Part shown: in pieces, positions 43,719-54,097 of the stretch
Layout: each line of letters begins with the position of its first letter
Position numbering within the stretch: the first letter of the stretch is position 1
DNA from: JAFGIN01 sp050301235
GTDB lineage: Bacteria; Fibrobacterota; Chitinivibrionia; Chitinivibrionales; Chitinispirillaceae
Reading direction: 5' to 3'
Assembly: GCA_050301235.1 (NCBI GenBank)
Contig: JBNKZD010000303.1
Coordinates: 1 to 54,677 of the forward strand
Length of the DNA: 54,677 nt
Made by a program: the position numbers and the translations under genes
Notes under the pieces: model-generated
The model's database searches: none
What the model saw: the letters and a program-made list of their open reading frames with translations, nothing else
Told to the model about the DNA's origin: nothing

Positions 43719-44885
43719 GTGACAGTCGGAATCTCTTCAACATTAAAAAAAATTAAAAATCGCAGAATCCTTGTTCTTTTCTCCGGAGGAGGTTTTCAGG
43801 GATGCGTGCAAGTGCTGTATATCATTGCAGGACAAGGTAACTGGGAACTGATATCACATATAACGCTGCCTTTCACGCAGCGAATCAATTTACTTTACGA
43901 AAAAATACAGAGCAACACCGAAGGACAATGTTCAATTGAAGATATCTCCGTTCTGGATTATAAAATCACACAATTTTGTCTTGAAGCGATTAAGACAGTG
44001 ATTACCCCGTTACCAACAGCGCAAAAAAAACCTCATTACATTGTTTTTAACAAGCCTCAAATCTGGCGAGGTCCTATTGCCGAAAATAGTCAGCACTCCT
44101 TCTGGGATTTCTCTTCAGGGGATGCACAACTTATTTCTTCGACAGTTAATGTACCGGTTTTTTCCGATTTCATTCGAAACAATATTCTTGCCGGTGGTCC
44201 TGGAATACTCCCACTCAATCCCGGCAATCATCATATAGCATCACGAAAAAAAGGTAAAGTGATCTTAATCAACATCGGCATGATTACTCATATCACTATT
44301 GTTAACACCGAAACAAATCAGATCATAGCCGATACTGATATCGGTCCCGGAACAGTGCTCCTGAATCGGGTTGTATCAAATATCAATTCAGCTGAATCGT
44401 TTGACCGGGACGGAACAATGGCTTCACAGGGGAAAGTCGACAGCCAATGCCTTAATGAACTCACCAGATTTGACTGGTTTGGAACCCCATACCCTAAATT
44501 TGCATCACAGGAACAATTTTCAGAACTTCTGAAAAATCCCATGCTGGAATCCCTCAGTCCACAGGACAGAATCGCAACAATCACAGCATTAACCGCCCGG
44601 CTTATTTATGATTTTTGCAGAAAAGAGCCATTATCACAGGAAAAGGAGCTGTCTGTCTTAATATCCGGTGGCGGGGCTCATAATCAAACACTTATTAAAT
44701 TTTTGAAAACGTACTTCGATCCCATTGAAGTCAATACTGTCGAAGAATTGGGAATACCAGTTGACATGTACATCCCGCTTGCATTCGGCTTGACTGTAGA
44801 TGCATTCCTCACAGGCAACAATATACTGTTGCAGGCCGGCAATTCTCCATCGATGCATTCCATCGGGCGCTGGGCAATACCATAA
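43719..44885 (+). CDS. Divergent anhydro-N-acetylmuramic acid kinase-like (AnmK family) protein
   Basis: 388 residues, normal length for AnmK (Hsp70-actin fold). The C-terminal two thirds fit well: VPVFSDFIRNNILAGGPG, DTDIGPGTVLLNRV, the LLISGGGAHN-like SGGGAHN block, and EELGIPVDMYIPLAFG. Departures in the N-terminal part matter. The phosphate-binding MSGTSLDGVD loop reads LFSGGGFQGCVQ, and the substrate motif HGQTxxHxP reads NKPQIWRGP. These changes would be expected to reduce or alter kinase activity. The canonical role is phosphorylation of anhydroMurNAc in peptidoglycan recycling. GTG start with GGTGATGGAA upstream. It is a single gene. Confidence 0.8.
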   Translation: MTVGISSTLKKIKNRRILVLFSGGGFQGCVQVLYIIAGQGNWELISHITLPFTQRINLLYEKIQSNTEGQCSIEDISVLDYKITQFCLEAIKTVITPLPTAQKKPHYIVFNKPQIWRGPIAENSQHSFWDFSSGDAQLISSTVNVPVFSDFIRNNILAGGPGILPLNPGNHHIASRKKGKVILINIGMITHITIVNTETNQIIADTDIGPGTVLLNRVVSNINSAESFDRDGTMASQGKVDSQCLNELTRFDWFGTPYPKFASQEQFSELLKNPMLESLSPQDRIATITALTARLIYDFCRKEPLSQEKELSVLISGGGAHNQTLIKFLKTYFDPIEVNTVEELGIPVDMYIPLAFGLTVDAFLTGNNILLQAGNSPSMHSIGRWAIP

Positions 44886-45004
44886 TATTTATACCTTTGC
44901 ATTTCTATACTGCGGACAACTGAAATATAAACATTTTGTGATATGGTGAAGTTTGCGATTAAAACAAAATGTTCATTAGTAACCGTCTGAAGTGTAACAA
45001 ACCT

Positions 45005-46684
45005 TTACCGGATCTCTACATTATCCATGAGTAACAGGTCTGTTATCATTTCATCTCGCTCACCCTGTCGTGAAACCTGTTGCCAAAACGTTTTTTTGGG
45101 GGGGAACACTTTCACACCAACTCTCCGCTCTTCAGGAATACCCAGCAGCTCTTTTGCTATTGAAAAAGCTTCAAAAAAGCCTCCTAGTGTATCGATAAGA
45201 CCGGCTTTTACCGCCTCAGCTCCTGTGTAGACGCGTCCTTTTGCAAGTTCCTTAACTTTGTCGTAAGACAAATTCCTCCCCTCCGCAACCTTACACATAA
45301 AATCAGCATACACAATATCCATTCTTGACTGTATATAGTTCCACTGCTCGGGACTGTATCCCTGCAGCGACGAATAAAGTAAAGCATTCGAATCGGTTGC
45401 CACATGATCAAATGTCACTCCCAGTTTATTGTAGAAACCACGAGTGACCATTTTCCCTCCAAAAACTCCTATCGAACCGGTAAGCGTTGCCGGATGTGCG
45501 ACGATTTTCGCTGCATCCACAGCGACAAAATATCCTCCCGAACCAGCGACTGCCCCCATACTTACAACAACCGGTATACCGGCATCACGCGCATGAACAA
45601 CTTCCCGCCAGATCATATCCGATGCTACATATGAACCACCCGGGCTGTTTACACGAAAGATAATCACCCCAATGGTAGGATCCTTTATTGCAGCACGAAA
45701 TGCATCTGAAATTGTCTGCGCACCCATAACTTTACTTCCAGTCAAAGGGTTAAAACTACTTCTGCCAATGACAATGGTACCGTCTCCATATATCAGTGCA
45801 ATGGTTTTACCTTTTCGGGATCCTGTTTTTTTTAATGAATTAATATATTTGGCAAAAGAAATAAATGATTTTGATGTTCCGGTCCGTTTTTTAACCTTTT
45901 CATATACCTGATCTCTATACGCCAGACCATCCACCAACCTGACTTGAAGGGCTGCAGCGGCTCCGTACGGTCCTCCAGCGATAATACGTTCAAGACTGTC
46001 TCTATCAATTTTACGGGAAGATGAAATGTCGGTGACAAACTGCGAGCGGATTGAATTGATAATATCGGTATTCATCTCTCTTTGCGCATCGGTATATGAT
46101 GTCTCAGTGAATAGATTCTTTGCTGTTTTGTACTCTTCACGTGCGGTAATTTCCGGTCGTATGGATAAAGTGTCAAGTAAACCTTTGACAAACGGTGTCA
46201 TTGCAAGAAATCCGGTAATATTTACTTCTCCGGATGGTTGCAAATAAATTGAATCAAATGCAGTTGCCAGATAATACATGCTGTTCCCTGATCCTGATTC
46301 ACCGAATGTTTCTGTAAAAGCAATAGCCGGTTTGCCTGATTTACGATAGCGCAGCAGCGCATCACGGATCTCCTGAACATCAGCATACGCAACAGGTCCT
46401 CTGCCGATATGTGCTACAATTCCCCTTATTCTTCGGTCTGTAGCTGCGATATCTACGGCGCTCACAATATCACTTATTTTAAGAACTTTACCGGACAGGA
46501 ATCGGTTAATGATTCCTTCGGGCTCAGTTTCAGATATACCCGGACCAAATTTAATTTCAATTACCGCTTTTGATGGCACAGCTGTTTTTGAATATCTGAA
46601 CATGAAAGTAGTAATAATAATAACAAGAATAAGAAAAAGGGCAAAAGCTCCGATAACGGCAAAAAACTTGTATAATGAATCCAT
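45005..46684 (-). CDS. sppA: Signal peptide peptidase SppA (67K type)
   Basis: 559 residues: the long SppA form with two tandem crotonase-like halves. An N-terminal membrane anchor (about 8-29) faces the periplasm. The catalytic pair is visible as Ser 382 in AVAGSGGYF and Lys 186 in REEYKTAKN, at the spacing seen in E. coli SppA. The block VNSPGGSYVASD (345-356) is the oxyanion region. It degrades signal peptides released after export. AAAGGG precedes the ATG by six bases. It is divergent from lhr. Confidence 0.95.
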   Translation of the reverse strand: MDSLYKFFAVIGAFALFLILVIIITTFMFRYSKTAVPSKAVIEIKFGPGISETEPEGIINRFLSGKVLKISDIVSAVDIAATDRRIRGIVAHIGRGPVAYADVQEIRDALLRYRKSGKPAIAFTETFGESGSGNSMYYLATAFDSIYLQPSGEVNITGFLAMTPFVKGLLDTLSIRPEITAREEYKTAKNLFTETSYTDAQREMNTDIINSIRSQFVTDISSSRKIDRDSLERIIAGGPYGAAAALQVRLVDGLAYRDQVYEKVKKRTGTSKSFISFAKYINSLKKTGSRKGKTIALIYGDGTIVIGRSSFNPLTGSKVMGAQTISDAFRAAIKDPTIGVIIFRVNSPGGSYVASDMIWREVVHARDAGIPVVVSMGAVAGSGGYFVAVDAAKIVAHPATLTGSIGVFGGKMVTRGFYNKLGVTFDHVATDSNALLYSSLQGYSPEQWNYIQSRMDIVYADFMCKVAEGRNLSYDKVKELAKGRVYTGAEAVKAGLIDTLGGFFEAFSIAKELLGIPEERRVGVKVFPPKKTFWQQVSRQGERDEMITDLLLMDNVEIR

Positions 46685-46853
46685 GTTAACCCTTTAATTT
46701 GAATCCCTCAAAATAGTAATTTCCGGCAATATTGTATTGCGGAAATAGTTCAGTAGATTGAAACGCAAATTTATTGCCGTTTAACTGCTGGTCCTGAATA
46801 AGCATTGGTGGTTATTTTATTATATTGTATCTTACAGGAAAGGTCTGAATATA

Positions 46854-49800
46854 ATGAAATCAGGTGATTACATAAAACCTTCGATCATTCCGACCGGTGA
46901 AGCATCCGGGATTCTTCCATGCAGAAACAATGAGGGCACCCCGATTACCGGTATAGGAACAAAAAAAGTACTCTCACCATTTCATCCTCTTATCCGGCAC
47001 TGGTTTGAAAACCGGTTCCAGACCCCCACCGATATTCAATCCAAAGCCTGGCCAGTAATTTCCAGGGGTGAGCATGCACTGGTATGTGCACCAACGGGGA
47101 CCGGTAAAACGCTCACCGCATTTCTCTGGGCGATTAATCAGCTCATAACCGGGCAGTGGGAGGAGGGACAGACACATGTTTTATACATCTCTCCGCTCAA
47201 AGCTCTCAATACCGATATAAAAGAGAATCTTCTTGTACCTCTCAAGGAGATCCGCCACCTTTTTACCGAACACGGTCAGCAGTTCCCATCGGTTCGCATT
47301 ATCACCCGAAGTGGTGATACTCCGCAAGCAGAACGTCGTGCAATGGTACAGCGACCACCATCGATTCTCATTACCACTCCCGAAAGTCTCAATCTTATTC
47401 TCAGTTCACCACGGGCACGAAACATCCTTAAACATCTAAAAACCGTCATTCTCGATGAAGTCCATGCTATTGCACACGACAAACGCGGGGCACTTCTAAG
47501 TATGTCAATTGAACGTTGTACCATGCTCAGTGGTGAATTTCAACGTATCGCACTTTCTGCAACCATCCGACCGGCTGAGATTGCTGCAAGATTTGCCGGC
47601 GGGTACAAACTTGTCGTAAACGAAACCGGGGAAGTCACCTATGAACCTCGTCCTGTTCACATTCTGATATCCGACCAGCAGAAACAGATTCAGTTATGTG
47701 TAAAGGGTCTTCACCATGACAAAGTGACTGTTGGTGAAACCGACACCGTATGGCGTTCGCTTGCTGCACAATGCGATGAAATTATTCGAAGAAACCGGGC
47801 AACTCTTATTTTTGTCAATAACCGCAGGCTTGCAGAACGAATTGTTCTCTATATCAATAACCTGCATGAAACCCCCTGTGTTTATTCACATCATGGCTCC
47901 CTCTCCCGGGAGCTTCGCCAGGAAGTTGAGCACCGTTTGAAATCGGGAAATCTTAAAGCTATTGTTGCGACAAGTTCACTGGAAATGGGAATCGATATTG
48001 GTGATATCGATGAAGTAGTTCTGGTCCAGGCACCGGTATCGGTCTCATCGAGTCTGCAGCGGATTGGACGTGCCGGTCATTCGATTCACCGGATCTCTGC
48101 AGGAACATTCTTTCCACTCTTTGGTCTTGACATACTCTACTCTGCAGTTATGGCACGCATGACCGATGATCGCAACATTGAATCCCTGAAACCACTTCAC
48201 AGCCCGCTTGACATACTCGCTCAGGTGGTTCTTTCGATGTGCTGCCTCGATACATACAAAGCAGATGAACTGTTTAGTATCATCAGAACTTCGGCAGTAT
48301 TCCACAACTGTCCACGACGCTATTTTGATTGCGTACTCATGATGCTTGCCGGAAAATATGAGGAAACCCGTATCCGTGAACTTCACCCCAGATTAACTAT
48401 TGATCCTGAAACCGGGGAAATTACCGGTGGTAAAGGGATGCTCAACCTTGTTTATTCATGGGGAGGCACGATTCCGGATAAGGGGTACTACAATGTAAAA
48501 ATCCGCGGTAGCGATACAAAAATCGGCGAACTCGATGAGGAGTTTGTTTTCGAACGAAGGGCCGGCGACACCTTTCTCATGGGAACTCAACACTGGCGTA
48601 TCGAAACCATCGATGAACAGAATGTCGAAGTGACACAATGGCACGGAACAGCATCCATGTCACCCTTCTGGAAAGCAGATGCGCTTAACAGAACGTTTCA
48701 TGTTTCATCGTTTACGGCAGAATTTCTTGAACTATGGAATGATAAAATTGACAGTGATGATTTTTTGACCGAACTTGAACAGCACTGCTATCTCGATGCT
48801 GCTGCAGTGGAATCACTTGTATCCTATCTGAAATTCCAGAAATCATACACTGGCCCTGTCCTCCCCCACCGACACCATCTTATTATCGAACATGTTCAGG
48901 AGAGTGATGATGGTATTGAGCCGCATACTATCATCCACACGATGTGGGGTAACAATGTCAATTACCCATTCATGCTTGCTCTGCGAACAGTCTGGGAAGA
49001 GCGATATCATCGGCAACTGGTGACATTCACCACCAATGAAGCTATATTTATTAACGAGATTGTCAAACCTGAAGAGCTCCTTGCGGTAACTGCTACCGCT
49101 ATCGATTCCCTGCTCCGAAAAAGTCTGGAACGAAGTGCATTTTTCGGAACTCGTTTCAGAGAAAACGCATCACGGGCCCTGCTGCTTCCCAAATCTGATC
49201 CACGCCGTCGGATTCCGCTCTGGATCACCCGGTTACGTTCGAAAAAGCTCCTTGATTCGGTGCGACGATTTAATGACTTTCCTATAATGGTTGAGACCTG
49301 GCGAACATGTCTTCAGGACGAATTCGACATTGATGCACTTGTCATGCTCCTCGATGAGCTCCAGTCCGGGGTAATAAAAATCTCCACGGTACAGACAACT
49401 GATACTTCACCGTTCGCCGGATCACTGCAGTGGAAATTTACGAACCAATTCCTTTACGAAGATGATACCCCGCACGCTACCACAGATTCAAGCAGACTTT
49501 CTGATGAACTGCTGAGTGAAATAGCATTCTCTTCACGACTGCGTCCGGTTTTTACAAAAACGGATACCGAACCATTCCAGCAGAAATTGCATCGAACTGC
49601 CGGAGGCTATGCTCCATCAGACGTAGAGGAGCTTGTGGCATGGGTTGATGAACGGATCTGTATACCGCACCATGAGTGGACGACATTACTCGCATCAATG
49701 TGTGGCAGGCCAAATTCATCATCATACTTATCAGATCTGTTCTGCAGCACCACATTCCTTAATGACCCACTCATCATGCAACGCTTACGAATAGTAAAAC

Positions 49801-51449
49801 TTCCGGGAGCATCCATTGACTGCTTGACCACAGTCACCACACTCCCGATACTTTTCAGAATATTTCATCAGGATTCAGACACATTAACCATCCGCTTCCC
49901 TGATGGAACTATTGCACCAGAAATTAAAGGACCCAAAAAGAACCGTGAGATAGATACTCAATCCGAAATCACTGAAGGGTTTCTTGATCGCACATCATTC
50001 TGTTCACGCTGGCTCTCATTTTATGGTCCGGTGAACCCGTCAATTTTAGAAACTATCTTCGGTTTGAATAAACAGTCTGTAGATCAGATCATTTCTGAAC
50101 TAACAGAACAGAAACTTCTTATCACCGATATCGCGATAGAACATGAATCCGATCGGTTCATCTGCGACACAGAAAACTGCGAACGGCTTCTCAGAATTAT
50201 CAGGAAAAAGTCGCGCCAGCAGATAACAGCACAGCCGATAGAATATCTGTCATTACTTCTGGCAACAGTTCAAGGTTTGACAAAAAAGCACTCTGGTATC
50301 GATGGTCTGAAAGTAGTAATAGAACAGTTGCTTCATTATCCGATAAAAGTGCCTCTTGTTGAAACCGATATTTTCAAAGTGCGAATAGACAACTACGAAC
50401 CACATCAGCTCGAAACCCTGATCACCTCTTCCGAACTGGAGTGGTTTGGTACCGGGAAGGAGCAGGTTGCATTCAGATTTACCGGTGATCGTGAAATCAC
50501 CGGTAGTGAACCCGATAACTCACATCCTTCATTTCTTCCCGAACGACACGCTCACTACACCTATTTTACTCTGATGCAACGAAGTGGTCTTGATTCAACA
50601 CACTTTCCTGATCTTTTCTGGAAAGCGGTCTGGAATGGAATTCTTTCCTGCGACACCTTTGAATCAATTCGTAAGGGTGTTCTTGTTAAATTTGGAAAGA
50701 AAGCATCATCAAAGACACAGAAAAGTATTCTACCAGATTATACAGTCACCCGCAGGCAGAGACCGATCGGTTTTGACCGCTGGAAAGCCACATCACTGTT
50801 TCCCGGCAACTGGTATACAATCGAGACAACAGAAATCCCTGACGATCCCCTTATTGATGATGACCTCTGCAGGGAGAGGATCCGTATACTGCTTTCACGT
50901 TATGGCATTCTTTTCCGTGAACTTTTAGTTAATGAACTGCCAGCGTTCCAGTGGAGCAGAATTTTTAGAACACTACGGATTATGGAGCTCTCAGGAGAGG
51001 TGTTGACCGGCCATTTTTTTGAAGGTATCCCCGGCTTGCAGTTTATCAACCATTCCACCTTTGGATTACTCAAAAACAGGTTACACACTGATACATTTTA
51101 CTGGATCAATGCAACCGATCCGGCATCCCTGTGCGCAGTAGCATTACCGAAATTAAAATCCGCACTTCCCCCACGATTGCCATCAACCAGTTTAATTTAC
51201 AGGGGAATAGATCTGATAGTAATCACATACAAAAACGGAAAGGAACTTGAGTGCCGCTTTTCTATCAGTGATCCGGATATAGACCCAATTTTCACCTATC
51301 TGTTCCAATTGGCAAAATCACAGGCATCCCCAATGAGTGCGAAAAAGATTGAAAAAATCAACGGTGTATCAATATTTGAAAGTGAACTGACTGCCGGGTT
51401 TGTGAAGAATGGCTTTGTGAGGGAATATAAATCTCTTGTTGCACAATAG
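46854..51449 (+). CDS. lhr: Lhr-type superfamily 2 DNA helicase, full length
   Basis: 1531 residues, almost the length of E. coli Lhr. Helicase core: Q-like entry FQTPTDIQSKAWP, Walker A APTGTGKT (79-86), DEVH box (201-204), SAT (235-237), and motif VI QRIGRAGHS near 402. The Lhr-core winged helix and beta-barrel follow (to about 870), then the long C-terminal extension whose activity in Lhr includes uracil excision in some members. It translocates 3'-5' on single-stranded DNA and favours RNA:DNA hybrids. An AGGAAAGG lies 11 bases before the ATG. It is a single-gene unit. Confidence 0.94.
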   Translation: MKSGDYIKPSIIPTGEASGILPCRNNEGTPITGIGTKKVLSPFHPLIRHWFENRFQTPTDIQSKAWPVISRGEHALVCAPTGTGKTLTAFLWAINQLITGQWEEGQTHVLYISPLKALNTDIKENLLVPLKEIRHLFTEHGQQFPSVRIITRSGDTPQAERRAMVQRPPSILITTPESLNLILSSPRARNILKHLKTVILDEVHAIAHDKRGALLSMSIERCTMLSGEFQRIALSATIRPAEIAARFAGGYKLVVNETGEVTYEPRPVHILISDQQKQIQLCVKGLHHDKVTVGETDTVWRSLAAQCDEIIRRNRATLIFVNNRRLAERIVLYINNLHETPCVYSHHGSLSRELRQEVEHRLKSGNLKAIVATSSLEMGIDIGDIDEVVLVQAPVSVSSSLQRIGRAGHSIHRISAGTFFPLFGLDILYSAVMARMTDDRNIESLKPLHSPLDILAQVVLSMCCLDTYKADELFSIIRTSAVFHNCPRRYFDCVLMMLAGKYEETRIRELHPRLTIDPETGEITGGKGMLNLVYSWGGTIPDKGYYNVKIRGSDTKIGELDEEFVFERRAGDTFLMGTQHWRIETIDEQNVEVTQWHGTASMSPFWKADALNRTFHVSSFTAEFLELWNDKIDSDDFLTELEQHCYLDAAAVESLVSYLKFQKSYTGPVLPHRHHLIIEHVQESDDGIEPHTIIHTMWGNNVNYPFMLALRTVWEERYHRQLVTFTTNEAIFINEIVKPEELLAVTATAIDSLLRKSLERSAFFGTRFRENASRALLLPKSDPRRRIPLWITRLRSKKLLDSVRRFNDFPIMVETWRTCLQDEFDIDALVMLLDELQSGVIKISTVQTTDTSPFAGSLQWKFTNQFLYEDDTPHATTDSSRLSDELLSEIAFSSRLRPVFTKTDTEPFQQKLHRTAGGYAPSDVEELVAWVDERICIPHHEWTTLLASMCGRPNSSSYLSDLFCSTTFLNDPLIMQRLRIVKLPGASIDCLTTVTTLPILFRIFHQDSDTLTIRFPDGTIAPEIKGPKKNREIDTQSEITEGFLDRTSFCSRWLSFYGPVNPSILETIFGLNKQSVDQIISELTEQKLLITDIAIEHESDRFICDTENCERLLRIIRKKSRQQITAQPIEYLSLLLATVQGLTKKHSGIDGLKVVIEQLLHYPIKVPLVETDIFKVRIDNYEPHQLETLITSSELEWFGTGKEQVAFRFTGDREITGSEPDNSHPSFLPERHAHYTYFTLMQRSGLDSTHFPDLFWKAVWNGILSCDTFESIRKGVLVKFGKKASSKTQKSILPDYTVTRRQRPIGFDRWKATSLFPGNWYTIETTEIPDDPLIDDDLCRERIRILLSRYGILFRELLVNELPAFQWSRIFRTLRIMELSGEVLTGHFFEGIPGLQFINHSTFGLLKNRLHTDTFYWINATDPASLCAVALPKLKSALPPRLPSTSLIYRGIDLIVITYKNGKELECRFSISDPDIDPIFTYLFQLAKSQASPMSAKKIEKINGVSIFESELTAGFVKNGFVREYKSLVAQ

Positions 51450-51589
51450 GTTAATTCGCGATTTTCGCGTACTTCACCTTTTTACCCCACTATCCCGATT
51501 TAACTGAACGCCATATAAACAGCCGCACTTTCGGGTATTTTACCGAAATGTAAAATTGAGCTCTGGTGTATGAAAGGGTAATAAAAAGT

Positions 51590-52705
51590 CTATTCTGCTG
51601 CAACTCGACTTCTGAGTTCATTTAACATTATACGATTCAATGAACGGGCGAGTGCCTTTTCGAAAGACATTGCAAATGCAGTCACTCGTATTTCTACCGC
51701 TGCATCGATCCATGCAGATTCTGTATTTGCTCCGTAATACATGGCATAACAATTTGATGTTTGAGTTTCATATTTATTATGCCAGTCATCCTCGCCGACA
51801 AATGCCGTTGTACCTGGTATATAAACAAGGTTCATCCTATTTGCAAAGGATGTAAAACGTTTTCCGATATGAGGATTGGTACGCAGGTAATACTGTTCCA
51901 AAAGGTCTGATACACGAGGTGGAGTTGGAAAACTGGTTACTGTTGCAGGGAAAAAATAGTTATCATATAGAACAAATGCATCAATATTTCCAAGCATGTC
52001 TCTGGGGGGAGCGAACTGAGTCAGGATCGCCTGTCGGTCAGCATTTGAGATTTTTCTCCGTGGGGTTCCAGATCTTCTACCCGCGATTTCATCCTCTGCA
52101 AAACGCCACTCACCCAGTACACTGGCCAGATCACCAAGCCAGGTAACAGCTTCCGCATTACTTTCAAGTGTTACATTAGCTACTGTGGACGACAAGGTTG
52201 AAACACCCTCATGATGGAACAGTGCATCAAGTCCGGCAAAAACATGTCCTATATCCAGCCAATGTCCACCCTGCTCAATTTCCTGAAGGTGATAAATAGC
52301 CGGATTACCACATGTACAGGTTCCTCCGGAAACAGGATGCCATACGGAACCATCCTGTATCTCATATTGTTTTATGGATACCCAGATTCCTGAACTCGCT
52401 CTGTAAAGGATGGTTCTCGAACGTTCAAATTCCCTTGTAGGGTATGGTCGTGTGACACTGCTTGCCCCGGGAATAAGTATTTGATCCCAGCTGTCAAGGC
52501 CATAAAAGATTTTTCTTACACGTGATACCATCAGAGGGATATTAGTCTGTTCTGTGACAGGATATCTTCCTTCAAAAACCCTGAGAGCCTGAATAAAATC
52601 GACTATTGAGGCTGTACCGGCTGGCGCAGGTTCTAAAAACGGCATTTGGAGGGAAGTCCCTGTCAGTGTTAATTGTACTGTCGGAACAGTTTCATTCGGT
52701 GCCAT
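51590..52705 (-). CDS. Leaderless protein of unknown function, LDIGHVFAGLDAL type
   Basis: 371 residues, no signal peptide and no clear membrane span. A proline-rich N-terminus precedes a distinctive central block: a CTCG cysteine pair (SGGTCTCGNPAIY), then GHWLDIGHVFAGLDALFHH and WLGDLASVLGEWRF. The wording GHV.AGLDAL..WLGDL.S resembles a recurring motif in uncharacterised proteins often encoded beside peptidoglycan-binding genes, but I cannot name the family. The histidines and acidic residues in it could bind metal. The next gene on the same strand encodes the OmpA-like/peptidoglycan-binding protein, 106 bases upstream. Effector, structural or enzymatic roles are all open. Confidence 0.72.
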   Translation of the reverse strand: MAPNETVPTVQLTLTGTSLQMPFLEPAPAGTASIVDFIQALRVFEGRYPVTEQTNIPLMVSRVRKIFYGLDSWDQILIPGASSVTRPYPTREFERSRTILYRASSGIWVSIKQYEIQDGSVWHPVSGGTCTCGNPAIYHLQEIEQGGHWLDIGHVFAGLDALFHHEGVSTLSSTVANVTLESNAEAVTWLGDLASVLGEWRFAEDEIAGRRSGTPRRKISNADRQAILTQFAPPRDMLGNIDAFVLYDNYFFPATVTSFPTPPRVSDLLEQYYLRTNPHIGKRFTSFANRMNLVYIPGTTAFVGEDDWHNKYETQTSNCYAMYYGANTESAWIDAAVEIRVTAFAMSFEKALARSLNRIMLNELRSRVAAE

Positions 52706-52811
52706 GTTTTTATACCTTTGTGTAAATGTTTTAAAGAAAAATCTCGGGTCCGTTACAACTGATTGCAGTATTCCTGCGTTTTAAATGATTGTGATTATCA
52801 TTCTGAATTAT

Positions 52812-53858
52812 TCAGGATGATGCACCAGTTTCTTTATATGGTATTGTAACATCTTTATAACTTTCGGTATATCCAGGAAAACTGGTTTTTATCGTATATG
52901 GTCCATCCGGCAAATTGATAAAATGAGCCCTTCCATCAGAATCCGATTTTGCGGAAACCGATAATGTTCCGCTTAATTCGACAAGTGCTCCACTAATGGG
53001 GTTCCCGGAATCATCTACAGCTAAGACATCGATACCACCTTTGGAAAAATCGATATATTTTTCAACCCCCTCACGCCATTGTGGGTATTCTGTTGAACCC
53101 CGCTTAGACATTTTTCCTGGAGGGGGAGGTGTAATTTCATTTTTAAAAATAAAGCACTCAACTCTGCGGTTTTTGTCGTTGGCAACGTTGTCTGCACTCG
53201 GTTCATCCGGAAAAAATTCGCCGCACCCATGAGTAACTGGTGTAATTCCCTGGGGTAATGTTGTACCATCAATATTCATGTAGGCCACAATTATTTCACG
53301 TCGTGTAAGTGGACCGGCCTTACCATCGACCTTTAAACTTGTAACCCTGTTTTCATTACTCCATGTCTGAAATCTCGAGACCGCATCTCTCATATATATA
53401 TCATCGCTACCATTTGGGTTCTCAATATAAAAGGGGTCACTGCCTCCATCAGGAAGGGCTTTGAGCATATATTGAATTTCCCGGATACCCCATTTCTTTT
53501 TTTCCGGTTTTGAATCACTGAACCATTTTTCCCAATCAGCCACTTCATCCCGTAAATATGACTTGACCGCATCAGCCCGTTCCAATGATAAGGTAAGATT
53601 ATAATCATCTTCACCAGCCGTATCGGTATGCCCAACAATCAATAATTTTGCAGAAGGAACATTTTTATATAATTTGATCAGAGCTTTTATTCCGTTCATT
53701 GTGTCTGGAAGAAGGAAACATTTGTTTGTTTCGAAATGCATTCCGATCAGCCTGACACAATACACATTATTCAAAATAACAGTCATTAAATATTTCTCAC
53801 CTGCAACAAGCTTTATAGGATCGGTAACAATTGAATCGATCGTTAGCTCTATGGGCAT
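52812..53858 (-). CDS. OmpA-like protein with peptidoglycan-binding-type insert and C-terminal carboxypeptidase-regulatory-like domain
   Basis: 348 residues, no signal peptide. The OmpA-like fold starts at about 40 (HFETNKCFLL), with LLIVGHTDTAGEDDYNLTLSLERADAV at 72-98 in the usual form. At about 104 it breaks off. About 100 residues follow that end in a peptidoglycan-binding-like repeat (AVSRFQTW, LKVDGKAGPLTRREI), and OmpA resumes at 210-238 with CGEFFPDEPS and the NDKNRRVECFIF motif. A PPPPG linker leads to a beta-sandwich (275-342, IDVLAVDDSGNPISGALVELSG; carboxypeptidase regulatory/CnaB-like). GGAG six bases before the ATG. It may bind peptidoglycan as leaderless T6SS-associated cargo, or be exported in another way. 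Confidence 0.84.
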   Translation of the reverse strand: MPIELTIDSIVTDPIKLVAGEKYLMTVILNNVYCVRLIGMHFETNKCFLLPDTMNGIKALIKLYKNVPSAKLLIVGHTDTAGEDDYNLTLSLERADAVKSYLRDEVADWEKWFSDSKPEKKKWGIREIQYMLKALPDGGSDPFYIENPNGSDDIYMRDAVSRFQTWSNENRVTSLKVDGKAGPLTRREIIVAYMNIDGTTLPQGITPVTHGCGEFFPDEPSADNVANDKNRRVECFIFKNEITPPPPGKMSKRGSTEYPQWREGVEKYIDFSKGGIDVLAVDDSGNPISGALVELSGTLSVSAKSDSDGRAHFINLPDGPYTIKTSFPGYTESYKDVTIPYKETGASS

Positions 53859-54097
53859 ATCAAACTCCGACTAAATGTGTATATTCACTGTTCACTGAAT
53901 GTAATATAGGTAATTATATCCTATTAAGCAAATACGTAAAACAATTTGCAATCTGTCGGCTATCTTCCCGATCTATAGGAGGCTGTATTAAGGGGTCGTA
54001 ACGTAATAACTTGATCATTATCGTTTGTTTTTTATTATTTTTGATTTATATTTATCGAGAATAAACTACGTTATTATTACACATTCGGGGAGTCTTT

